DNA from: Xestospongia bergquistia
Lineage: Eukaryota > Porifera > Demospongiae > Haplosclerida > Petrosiidae
Direction: 5' to 3'
DNA: 64,000 nucleotides
Assembly: GCA_963965975.1 (NCBI GenBank)
Contig: OZ014411.1
Span: forward strand, 3,333,001 to 3,397,000
In this document: positions 48,024 to 59,157 of the stretch, one piece after another
Layout: each line of letters opens with the position of its first letter
Position numbering within the stretch: position 1 is the first letter of the stretch
Program-made: the position numbers and the translations under genes
Notes under the pieces: model-generated
What the model was told of the DNA's origin: nothing
Databases searched by the model: none
The model's input: the letters and a program-made list of their open reading frames with translations, nothing else

Positions 48024-48286
48024 TTTTGAGCTTCTCCCCGCTATGTTTAGTTTGGTAATGCTAGCTGTATGTATTAATTTTACATGTTTATAAGGAAAAA
48101 TCATGTTCACTGCCCAAGCAGTTTATGGAAGTGATTCAATAAATTGTATTAGGATTAACACAAAATGAAAACACTACTGAATAAGTCTTAATTCTAATAA
48201 TGGTTTTGACATATATACATTTATATGAAGTTATTTTGAGAATATTCTACTTTCTATATGAACTAAAAATTGCAACTGTAGTTTGC

Positions 48287-49264
48287 TTAATTAGGTAGTT
48301 CACTTTTTATAGACATAAAGAATCTCTGAGAGGCTTGGATAAAGTATGTAATACCTTCCAGAAGTAGTAGACACATGTGATAGTTTTCCTCCATTTTAAC
48401 ATCTTTTATATCCAGCATTTCACTTTGTGACATAACTAGAACTTTTGGTCCATTGTTAACACTCGATCCTTTTCTCATAGCATAGGTATCACTTTGTTTA
48501 ATAAACTGATATCTGGATACTAAGTGCCTTTCAAAAGTTGGTGGTTGGGAAACACATTTGTAGATGCCATCTACCTCAGGGTCATCACTACTCTGTGATT
48601 TATCTGCGCTTTTAGTGTCTGATGCCTTATTCTTCACATCTGTAGACTTTTCTTGGACTTTTTCAGCATCATTATCATCTAACTTCTTATCAGCAGTATC
48701 TGATATTTTTTCTTGCTTCTCTTGAACATTCTGTTCAGCTGGACTATGTGCACCACTTTCTGATTTTTTGATGTCTTCTGGCTCCTTATCTGTAGATAAT
48801 GTGGATTCTTCCTGTGGTTTGCTAGATTTGTCCTCATCATTACACCTAGTGTTTGACTTCTGCTCTAATTTCTTTGTTGGTTCATCATATGTTGAGTTCT
48901 TAGCTGCTTTTTCTTTCTGACTTGGTTGTTCTGAACCATCCTTTCTTTGATTCGTATTATAATCTTTGGAAGAAGGCTCATCACTATCTTTTGAATGTGG
49001 TTTTTCATTTCCTTTAGAAGTAGTTTTGTCACCATCTTTTGAAAGATATTTGTCACTAATATTAGAAGATGGTTTATCATTATTACCTTTTGAAGGAGGC
49101 TTGTGATCACCATTTGAAGGAGGTTCATCACTACCTTTAGAAAGAGATTTGTCACCATATTTTGAAGGAGGTTTGTCACTACCTTTAGAAGCAGATAAGT
49201 CATTTTCTTTTGAAGGAGGTTTGGAACTCTCATCGGTTTCTGGTTTACTTGCTTCTTTTGACAT
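48287..49264 (-). CDS. Charged low-complexity protein, gene C
   Basis: The gene encodes 325 residues from MSKEASKPE at 49264; the frame is also open to 49351, but the shorter start fits the family. Order: 'SKGSD-PPSK' decapeptide-like repeats, a Glu/Lys/Ser-rich stretch with PQEESTLSTDKEPEDIKK, then the C-terminal domain (VDGIYKCVSQPP, RYQFIKQ, NNGPKVLVMSQ). The last 30 residues (MCLLLLEGITYF) differ from gene D because one base is missing near 48376 (cacatgtg against cacattgtg in gene D). The end of the shared domain is therefore frame-shifted. A long flank on both sides is nearly identical to that of gene B, which shows tandem duplication. It has no signal peptide or membrane span. The function is unknown. 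Confidence 0.72.
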   Translation of the reverse strand: MSKEASKPETDESSKPPSKENDLSASKGSDKPPSKYGDKSLSKGSDEPPSNGDHKPPSKGNNDKPSSNISDKYLSKDGDKTTSKGNEKPHSKDSDEPSSKDYNTNQRKDGSEQPSQKEKAAKNSTYDEPTKKLEQKSNTRCNDEDKSSKPQEESTLSTDKEPEDIKKSESGAHSPAEQNVQEKQEKISDTADKKLDDNDAEKVQEKSTDVKNKASDTKSADKSQSSDDPEVDGIYKCVSQPPTFERHLVSRYQFIKQSDTYAMRKGSSVNNGPKVLVMSQSEMLDIKDVKMEENYHMCLLLLEGITYFIQASQRFFMSIKSELPN

Positions 49265-49541
49265 TTTTGAGCCTCTCCCTGCTGTATTTAATTTGATAAT
49301 GCTAGCTGTATGTATTAATTTTACATGTTTATAAGGAAAAATCATGTTCACTGCCCAAGCAGTTTATGGAAGTGATTCAATAAATTGTATTAGAATTAAC
49401 ACAAAATGAAAACACTACTGAATAAGTCTTAATTCTAATAATGGTTTTGACATATATACATTTATATAAAGTTATTGTGAGAATATTCTACTTGCTATAT
49501 ATGAACTAAAAATTGCAGCTGTAGTTTGTTTAAAGGGTAGT

Positions 49542-50339
49542 TCACTTTTTATAGACATAAAGAATCTCTGAGAGGCTTGGATAAAGTATGTGATACCTTC
49601 CAGAAATATCAGACACAATGTGATAGTCTTCCTCCATTTTAGCATCTTTTATATCCAGCATTTCACTTTGTGACATAACTAGAACTTTTGGTCCATTGTT
49701 AGCACTCGATCCTTTTCTCATAGCATAGGTATCACTTTGTTTAATAAACTGATATCTGGATACTAAGTGCCTTTCAAATACTGGTGGTTGGGAAACACAT
49801 TTGTAGATGCCATCTACCTCCGGGTCATCACTACTCTGTGATTTATCTGCGCTTTTAGTGTCTGATGCCTTATCCTTCACATCTGTAGACTTTTCTTGGA
49901 CTTTTTCAGCATCATTATCATCTAACTTCTTATCAGCAGTATCTGATATTTTTTCTTGCTTCTCTTGAACATTCTGTTCAGCTGGACTACTTTCTGATTT
50001 TTTAATGTCTTCTGGCTCCTTATCTGTAGATAATGTGGATTCTTCCTGTGGTTTGCTAGATTTGTCCTCATCATTACAACTAGTGTTTGACTTTTGCTCT
50101 AATTTCTTTGTTGGCTCATCAGATGTTGAGTCCTTAGCTGCTTTTTCTTTCTGACTTGGTTGTTCTGAACCATCCTTTCTTTGATTCTGTTCAGCTGGAC
50201 TACTTTCTGATTTTTTGATGTCTTCTGGCTCCTTATCTGTAGATATTGTGGATTCTTCCTGTGGTTTGCTAGATTTGTCCTCATCACTACGACTAGTGTT
50301 TGACTTCTGCTCTAACTTCTTTTTCTTACGTAAAGGCAT
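49542..50339 (-). CDS. Charged low-complexity protein, gene D
   Basis: The gene encodes 265 residues starting MPLRKKKKLEQKS, which resembles the MPVKKKDSKEK start of gene A. About the first 135 residues contain an internal duplication of roughly 65 residues (KLEQKSNTS, DEDKSSKPQEEST, DKEPEDIKKSES, SPAEQN occur twice). A Lys/Asp-rich stretch follows, and an intact C-terminal domain ends the protein (VDGIYKC, RYQFIKQ, NNGPKVLVMSQSEM, EEDYHIV, GRYHILYP). This is the best-preserved minus-strand member of the cluster. It is probably cytosolic or nuclear and disordered except for the C-terminal domain. The function is unknown. Confidence 0.78.
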   Translation of the reverse strand: MPLRKKKKLEQKSNTSRSDEDKSSKPQEESTISTDKEPEDIKKSESSPAEQNQRKDGSEQPSQKEKAAKDSTSDEPTKKLEQKSNTSCNDEDKSSKPQEESTLSTDKEPEDIKKSESSPAEQNVQEKQEKISDTADKKLDDNDAEKVQEKSTDVKDKASDTKSADKSQSSDDPEVDGIYKCVSQPPVFERHLVSRYQFIKQSDTYAMRKGSSANNGPKVLVMSQSEMLDIKDAKMEEDYHIVSDISGRYHILYPSLSEILYVYKK

Positions 50340-50995
50340 GACTATAGTGAATTAAAAAAGTGTGTTAAGTGTCCTTTAGAAGTTGGCAATATATAGTCTT
50401 AAACTATCAGGAAATGTATAACAGTAAAAACCTAATTTTGTTTAATGTAATAAACAAGTCAATGTCTTAATTTAATTATTTTGATTACACATATACTGTA
50501 CACACTTCAAATATATATTTTATTTAGTGAATTGTTATAGCTTCAAGATAATTGAATTAAACATCTCTTTATAACAAACTATTACATCAAGATGCATGCT
50601 TATTATTTGTAAAAAATTACATGTACACAAACTACAGCTCTTGATAAAGATATTGTTGATATAATGATTTGACACAAAATGTTCATATGTGTATGTTAAT
50701 GTACTTTGTAATGCAATATGGTGAAAAGTAGTAAACAGAAATTAAACAAAGGTCATAAATTTTGATTTGTTATTAACAATTAATATAAAGAACTATTATA
50801 AGTATAAGATAAAACAGTACATTATTTGAAAAGAAATACATGCCAAGATTATGATTTAGTGCAAAAAAACATAGAAATTTGAAAGTTTAGACTAATAGAC
50901 GAAATGACTTAGTAGTTAGCATGAAGTTTTAATCAAGTGGATTAATAAAAAAATGTCTGTGATTTGTCCATAATATCTGCTGATTTGAAACTTTT
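50340..50995. other. Intergenic, no gene recognised
   Basis: This AT-rich spacer holds the upstream region of gene D and the 3' end of the adhesion GPCR gene. No further feature is seen. Confidence 0.6.
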
Positions 50996-53900
50996 TTAAG
51001 GGGCAGAAGTTGAAAGACAAAATGTTTCTTTAAGCTGCATTGGCTTATGATATACAATACACTCTATGCCACCTTCAGAGACAGTTGTCGTTCCTCCAAC
51101 AGACACACTATCGAAGATATAATCATGAACATTATCAGGTAGCTGAAATGTTGTCACACCACATGCTAATTCAGTGTTATCACAGTCTCTTTCAGAGCCT
51201 ATTATTTCTGCTTTTTCAATGAAAATAAAAGATGGTGAACAATTGTTCTCTTCTAAATTGTTTTGATTAATAGAAAATTGATCATTGTCACTTGTAGTAA
51301 TAGTAAACTCTTCAGAAGTGTCATCAATATTTGTAATACTCCTTTCATGTAATTGTTCATTTTGTCCCATTTCTTTCACTTTATTGGTAGGAGTGTGACT
51401 GGAGCATTGTTTTGACTTTGCAGTGACAGAAGTAGTCAATTGTTTCACTTCTTTTCCAGAAAACCAGCCCCACCAAACTCTTCGGACATCACTTGATCGC
51501 AGGCAATGCATAATAAATATTAAAAGCCCTTGTAATGTTGACAAAATAACAAACAAAGAAGCATAGACGTCTCTTATAGCTGACACATATACCTTATCAG
51601 TGGCAAGAAGACCAGCACCCCATCCTAATCCAAATAAAATTGACAGTGTTACAGCAACCAATAACTGTTGCTTGACTTGTGATTTTTTGTTTTCTTTTTT
51701 ATTTCTTCTATTTTTGATACCGTCCTTCATTTTTTTGTTGCAGCCTTTTCGTAAGAGGGATGAAAAAATAATAATGAAAATGATCCAGTTAAAAATATAG
51801 ATGATAAGAAATGGGACAATCATTCCAAGATAAAATGTGATACCAAATGCTCGACAGCTACAAAAATGAATGGATAATTAAAATGCATAGGTTATTGATA
51901 CATATGCGATCTGAAGGAGAAAGAAGATGGACTTACAAATGTGGACTGGAATAACTTTTGTAGTCAGGTGCAAAACAGAATATAACAATAAATAATGGTA
52001 GTACTGCAGAAAAAATTGTACACATACATTAATTTTTGTTATAAGTACTGTTACAGCATACCCCAAGATAAGATTGCTGTTTTAAGAACATAATGATATA
52101 TCTTCCATCCAAGTACAATGACAAACTTTATATATAAGTGAACAGCCTCAGAAGCCATGATCATAAATGTCACCAGAAAAAAATATTGAAGTAAGGCAGC
52201 AACTATTGCACAAAGAATGCTTACACCTTTGCTATGTATGGCCACTATGAATACAACATAGAGACCAAGCAGAGAAAAACACAGGTTTAGAAGAAGTTGG
52301 CCATGATCAGTAGTACGAAGTTTCCTAAAGTAAGCAACATTATTGCATAAAAAAGTCATTTTCAAATAATAATTAATAAGATTGAGCTCAAGGTTTAATG
52401 ATTAATGCGTAACCATGTACTCCTTGATATAAATTCAGATTGAGTTAAATCATCTAAGGTAATAATATTAATAAGGAAACATACTTGTGACTAACATATG
52501 ATGATATGGTTATCAAAAGACAGAATATAGAAACAATTGCTCCAATATAGGTGATAGCAGACAAACTTCTATCTATTGGTCTCTCCTGAGCAGTATGTTT
52601 GATTTCTGGTGTGACATCCTAAATTATATATATAGGTAACTTAATAATATTATTTGAGAAATAGTGTGTACAGCCTCACAAGTAGAATAGAAAAGCTTGT
52701 CAAATGTGTACAATAACAAATAACAATTGTCTGGCTCTCATTATAAGTCATGTTATGAAAGCATCCTTTGGAGGACCAGTCACCAAACCCATCTAAAACA
52801 AAATGTGGTATAAGATCAATATAAGTCTTAGACTTTAGTTCCTTCCTTACTATCTAATGTTTCATCCCAGTATGAACACAATGGATTAGAACCATTCTTA
52901 ACTGCCTAAATAAAGCATTAGTGAAAACTAACTACACATGAACAAAGGAATATAAACTCACTGGATTTATTTGAAAGACTAAAATGACAGGTGGATTTGT
53001 TAAGCCAGTCACATTATTTATACCCACAACTCCAGCAGATATAATAATACTACCGACTTCTCTGTATCCTTTTTCACGACGTTGAAAAAAGGAGTCACTC
53101 AAAAATACAGAGTTTGTAAGCCTTGTTGAGTTTGGACTAAAATTTAGATTTGCAAGAGCTTCAAACAAATTGTGTGGTAGTGCCAAAGAGGCAGTAGGAG
53201 GAATATTTTTAATACTGTTATTAAAATCAAACGTGCTATTACCAAATCCTTGACTATCAAAAGCATTTTCTCCAAGATTAAGTGAAATGACTTGACCTTT
53301 TAATACAAACATATCAGGTTTCACTTCTTGTACTGCCACTGCAAAGTTATTTCGAGCAATTACGTATGGCTCATTATCAGTTATTGGAAGATGTTCTGTC
53401 AATGTCTCTATTGATTCAAGTAACCTATAAGTAAAAAAAGTATTAATAAAACTTTAAAATGTTCAGCATGCTCAGATATGTGGTATCTATATAGTATGAG
53501 TATATAGGGAATAACAAAGTTTAACATCTTTGGACTTGCATAAAATAGAATGAAAGAAATTAAAATGTATTTGACATACTTTGATGTTGTCTTAGCTTCA
53601 GATTGACTCTGTTGTAATACTTCTGTGCTCACAGTTATAAGGTTATCAACAACATCAAAATAGTTTCCAGTTAGCTGAATAATAACAATAATAATTTGAT
53701 CTGTACATGTGTAAAAACAGTGTTCATACCGTAATGTTTCCTGCAACATTTTCTGTGATTGTTACTAACACAGCAACAGCTGCAGTGACTTCAGCTGTTT
53801 CAAAAGATTGAGAGTTTTCAGTTAAAACTCTGAGCTGTCCCACTATTTCCTCAGTAGGTTTCTAAACAGACATAACATAAATGTTACATTCCTTCTGTTG

Positions 53901-56900
53901 AGTGCATGATGTTTATCTTTGTATTATACCTGTGCCAGTATACATATCTTTCTTGTGGTGAGACTAAAGTTACATTTTCTATAATAAGGATGCTCTTGCC
54001 ATACAGCTCCATCTTTGTATGTCCCTTCACAACGTCTAGTGGCAATCATAGTTGTAGAGTTTAAATTAAGACCTCCACAAGGACAATTTATCACTGCAGT
54101 GTCTCCTAGATTAGTCTCTGGCCAATGCAAATAGAGGTCTGGATATCCGGAAGAACCTGGAATTCTTGTAACATTTGCTGGACATCCATCTGTAAAGAAC
54201 ACTTTCAAACAACGATCAATTGTTTGACTTGCACTGACCAAATCTGGCTATTGTCCTGTTTTCAATATATATATTTAACTCTGTTTGCAGTCTCTCTCGT
54301 GGTATAGTCATATATGATTGAATCATCTGTAACAACATGTTGCTGCCTTGTTCTTTTGTTAGTAGAGTGAGGATTACAGTAACTTCTTTCCTTCTTAGCC
54401 TATAAAGAATCAATAAGGAAAATATTTCAAAGCTTTCAAAAGAATTGAAAAACTTAACGCTTCAGAGAAGTTAGATTTCATGTCAACAGAAACAAATATT
54501 CCTATTCTACCAAGAAACATTCCTCTAGTAACTTCATTATTGATCTGTACAGTATTTCAGAAATCATACTTAAAGATGTATGCTTATTTAGCTATTTTAG
54601 TACCTTTGTAATCACTTCTGTTAGTTGTTCCTGGTGATGAATGACAGTGTTATTAATATTGACATCCATTTTATACTGCAAAAGTCCTGTTTCCAATTAA
54701 ATACAGATAGATATATGGGAACAAAACAAACCTGAGATGTTAACTAGAAATTCACTACTTTCTATTCTGCCATTGTTGTTAGTTGCAGTACACTTATAAT
54801 AGCCTCTATCCTTGACATTGAGTTCTTCAAATACAAGTGATTTTTCTTTGTCCAAAATAACTTCATTAGCTTTGTACCAGGTAATGGATGGAATAGGGGT
54901 ACCATTTGAGTTACATGTTAGATTTAATGGTTGTAGAAATTCTCCAGTTGCATTATTAGAAAGGATCTTGTGTGTTACTGAGTGAATTCCAGCAACAGCT
55001 ACAACATCAATGACTGTTGGAGGAGTGTTGATTGTTACCACTAAATGTATAAGTTATATTAAAACATAATACAAAAAAAGCTTTACTTTCTTGGCAATAA
55101 ATTCCAGTGAACTTTTCAGTACAAAGACAAGTAAAACCACCACGAATAAGATCGTGGCATGTTCCTCCATTTTGACAGAGATTCTTATTTTTATTAAATT
55201 CACAGGATTTGGGTGGAGGAACTAGGGAGATAAATAAAACGTTTTTACATTATGTTTGTACAAGTATTAACATAGGTATATATCATTGTTTTTTCCAGAC
55301 CTACCATATGAAAAGTTTACTTCAAATGGTTTTCTTAGAATATCAACTTCTCCAGCAAAATTATATGCTTGACAAGTGTAGTTTCCATTGTCAGTGTCAC
55401 TCATGTTTGTGATAGTCATGATACTAATAACTTCTTTGATCTCTGGCATGGAATTGTATCGAATGGATCTCTGCGAGTCTGGCACAGAAGAATTAATAAT
55501 AGTAATGCGAGTTGAGTTTAAAATTAAACTTCCATTTCTTCTCCAGAGAATTATGGGAGATGGTATACCATCAGCTGAGCAGTTGAATTTTCTAGTATTT
55601 TCTGTTCTATTTATTGTAACATAGCCTTCAGTGTTGTTTGAAAGTTTAGATTGCACTAGTTAAATTAAGAATAATGTTAAGCCAATGTACAAAACAAAAA
55701 GAAATAAAATGTATATAACTTAAATTAGCTACATCAATGTTTATTTTTTGTTTAATGCTAGCAAATATTATGTTCTCATACCATGTACTTCAAGACGCAA
55801 TGTTGATGAGCTATTTCCAGCTTCATTAGTAGCAGTCAGAGTGTAATTGCCACGATCATGTAGTTGAATAGATTGAATCATTAGTGAATATAAATTGCCT
55901 GAAAATGTGTGATGTATATCTTCTGAATAGTTGTCCAGTATTTGAAATGTGTGACGTACATCTCTTGAATTGTTTGCTAACAAGTCCACAGTTTGTCCTG
56001 ATCGATCATTAGTGAAATGCCATTGAATGTTATGTAATGGAACAGGTGGTGCAATCACAAAACCAAAACTAATATTATAGTCTTTAACACCAACTATACT
56101 ATATTCTTTATGATTAAGACAGACAGTTGGTGGAACTGTGTAAGATAAAAGATTAATAATTATTAATAGACAATGAATTTATGGATAATTAAATGATAGT
56201 GTAAACATGTGATTGTAATGATAGAGAGATGGATATATCACATAATAATAACAACTTGTTTGTATCTAAAAAAACTTAAAACTTAATGTTGACCTAAGCA
56301 TTGAGGGGAACTCCCACTCCAATTTCCACTTGCATTACAAGATCGAATTGGATTTCCAATAAGAGTCTTCCCAGCATTGCATTCATAGGTAGCTATACTA
56401 CCATAAGTCAAAGTAGAATAATTGAAAGTCAATCCTTTGGAATTGATTAGAGGTAAATCAGGTACTCCACAGCTAATCACTAAATAAGAAATTAAGTTTT
56501 TATTATTAACTGAACATACAAGGCACAAAGGGATTGTTCCTAACCAAGTACCATTTACTTAACAAGTTAATTGAGCACCTTCAATTAATTGATAGCCAGA
56601 ACTATTACATAAGTATGTCGCAATACTGTTTACAATAGTGTTTAAATTATAAACTGTTAAATCTCCCACAGCCCCAATAGGTAGATATGGTTGACCACAA
56701 TGAACAACTAAACAATAATTATTTGTTTAGAATGTATCATTGTTATTATAAATTGATAATTTGAATTAAATGGTAGTCTTTTTGGCAGTGTTCATCCCAA
56801 TTTAAAAGTATTCATTTACAACACGCATTGCTTTAATTACTGCTGAAGTCATAGTTCCTTCACTATTTGGTAAAAAAAACAATAATTGTACATAATGTGA

Positions 56901-59157
56901 TAGTTAAAACAGATGAATTAAATAATGGTAGACTAGGCAATCCACAATTAATCACTGAAATAAATAAAAATATTAAGTTTACAATTGTATTAGTCATCAA
57001 AAGACTAAACATACAATGGCATGAAGGGATTGTTCTTGTCCAAGTAACATTTATTGAACAATTTAATGTAGCATCTCCAATAAGTTGATAACCAATACTA
57101 TTATATAAGTATATGTCAGTAATATTTACAATATGTTTAGATTATAGACTATTAATCCTCCCACAGCTCCATTAGGTACACATGGTTGACCACAAAGGAC
57201 AACTAAACAATAATTACTTGTTAAGAATGTATTACTGTTATTATAAATTAATAATTTTATTTGATTCATAGTCATTTTATTGTATGCATCATCAATAAAA
57301 TGTTTAAAACATGCTCTACATGTTTTCATTGCTTATTATAATGATAGTGCAGAGTTCATGCACTTTTTAGTTAACAAAGCAAAAAGGGCATATTTTAGTA
57401 GTTATGAATGACCATGTGTTATTATAAGTCCATAGTGACAACACTCATACACATTGACACAGCAAAACTACCACAAATTATATAGTAACAATTCTTAAAA
57501 ACAGGAATAGCATTTAAGAAAATTGATTTGATCTAACTAATGTCATAATGAACAGATTTTCATGGATCTAATAATATAGTAACTTTGTAGCTTCAAATCA
57601 GTAATTTTAGTAATGACAGCAGTGTGTTGTCTGTTACTTTGCAAATATCTCGTCATTTATCATATATGCAATTTAAACGACCAATCATGCATTTATTTTT
57701 TATAATAAGATTTCAATACTGACCTTGACATTGAGGAGGATTATCACTCCAATTTCCACTGAGAGTACAAGTATGATTTGGATTTCCAACAAGATTATAT
57801 CCATCAATACAACTGTAAATGACTGTACTACCATAGGTCAGATTGGGATATGTGAGAATTAAGCCAGATGAATTAAATAATGGTAGACTAGGTACTCCAC
57901 AACTAATTACTAGACAATTAGATAATAACATATAATATTCAATAATAATTCATCTAATAACATGTTCCTCAATTTTTATTTACAACATACTATATACTGT
58001 ATCTTACATAGGCAAAAAGGAACTGTTCCAGACCAAGTACCGTCATTTTGACATACTCTATTAATTGTATTGTTTAATATGTAGCCTGTTTCATTGCAAG
58101 AATAGGTAGCTATACTGTATACAGTAGATCCATTTAGTGAGACAGTAAGTCCTCCAAGAGTGCCTGGACTGACTTGTAAAAGGTCACAACTTGTATCTGC
58201 ACCAATAAATTCACGATTATATAACAAAAATTTAATTAACAACAACTAACTATTAAATCCAATGTTGGTTTCATTGTTTACTTGAAAAATCCACATTCCA
58301 GCTACACCAACATTACTGGTTGTTTCTATGTTTACAATACTGGATGTTCTTGATTCAGGTACTTCATAATAGTTTGTGTTATCTCCTGAATTAAATCCTA
58401 CTTGTGCTGGTATCCCTTCAAAGCCATTGCGGCCTCCATTTGAATCAGCAGTGGTCCATTGAATTCCATTGTCAAGATAAAGAAAGATCACATATGATCT
58501 ATATCCATCAGTTGAAGTAATACATTGAAAAGTATTTGTCTATAGTATTAAATAAACATTATAATGATAATAAACATTTTAAATTACCTTGTCAGTACGT
58601 TGAGAGTAGTAGCCTACCCTATCCCATGTAGCAATGACAACACTAGTGGCATTGAATGGTGACTGAGATGGAAAAGCATTAGAGACATGACTTGCTACTG
58701 TTGATATAATTGATGTATTTGATGTCTCTCTATAATAGACAGATCCAGTACCCAGTGTATCAACATCAGCCCAATAAGGAGCTATTATAGGATAATTGAG
58801 AGGAAATGGCAAGCCCATATAGACGTTGAGTGCAGAAAGGTATGTCAAATCGCCATTATTATTAATCTATGAATTTGATTTTGTATAGATTACTACTTGC
58901 CAGTCTTAACTTACGTATACTCTATTGTAAGACTTGTTGTAGAAACGAAAAGGGATTGACAAGTTAATATGTATTGAATAATCGTTACTTGGAGGAAATA
59001 AAGCGTCACCACTCGATGTACCAAAAGGATAAAAGGAACTCAGTTGGACGGAAAATGCTAAATAATGAAAATTTATCGATATAATATATATATATATATA
59101 TATCTTACTGGAGAAACATCCTCCAAAAAAAACCAAAATAGACAAGTAAGTAGACAT
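50996..59157 (-). CDS. Adhesion GPCR (NIDO-CCP-Ig-EGF-Ig-HRM-GAIN-7TM), 24 exons
   Basis: All junctions are GT-AG and the frame holds throughout: 5,244 nt, 1,747 residues. Exons: 59157-59109, 59057-58915, 58866-58588, 58539-58251, 58196-58008, 57909-57724, 56479-56294, 56135-55782, 55655-55305, 55221-55087, 55040-54732, 54686-54604, 54544-54459, 54399-54239, 54189-53930, 53861-53730, 53674-53580, 53424-52962, 52905-52851, 52792-52680, 52618-52485, 52324-52062, 52003-51937, 51857-50996. Order by residue: signal peptide (1-16), NIDO-like (about 45-250), three CCP/sushi (254-440), two Ig (441-675), EGF (676-720, CQNGGTC), Ig (721-823), linker, hormone-receptor motif (934-1020, C-rich), GAIN (1021-1250), GPS (CSYWDE, WSSKGC, CYCTHLTSF; expected autocleavage at HL/T), seven spans (about 1310-1560) and a cytoplasmic tail of roughly 185 residues. 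It probably links extracellular adhesion to G-protein signalling; the ligand is unknown. Confidence 0.9.
56520..57202 (-). pseudogene. Decayed CCP exons inside the adhesion GPCR gene
   Basis: The intron between coding exons 6 and 7 holds three CCP-like relics. One, 56707-56520, keeps an acceptor, a donor and nearly the whole CCP fold (CGQP start, WLGTIPLC end), but a CAA-to-TAA stop lies near 56568 and its length is one base off the family phase. Another (57202 to about 57010) begins VLCGQP and stops early. A third (about 56960-56870) is a short 'INCGLPSLPLFNSS' remnant. They resemble exons 5 and 6, so they are duplicated CCP exon pairs that have died. Skipping them leaves the frame intact, since flanking exons are phase 1 on both sides. 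Confidence 0.8.
59084..59103. repeat. (TA)n run in intron 1 of the adhesion GPCR
   Basis: A short TA run lies inside a 51-bp intron. Confidence 0.8.
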
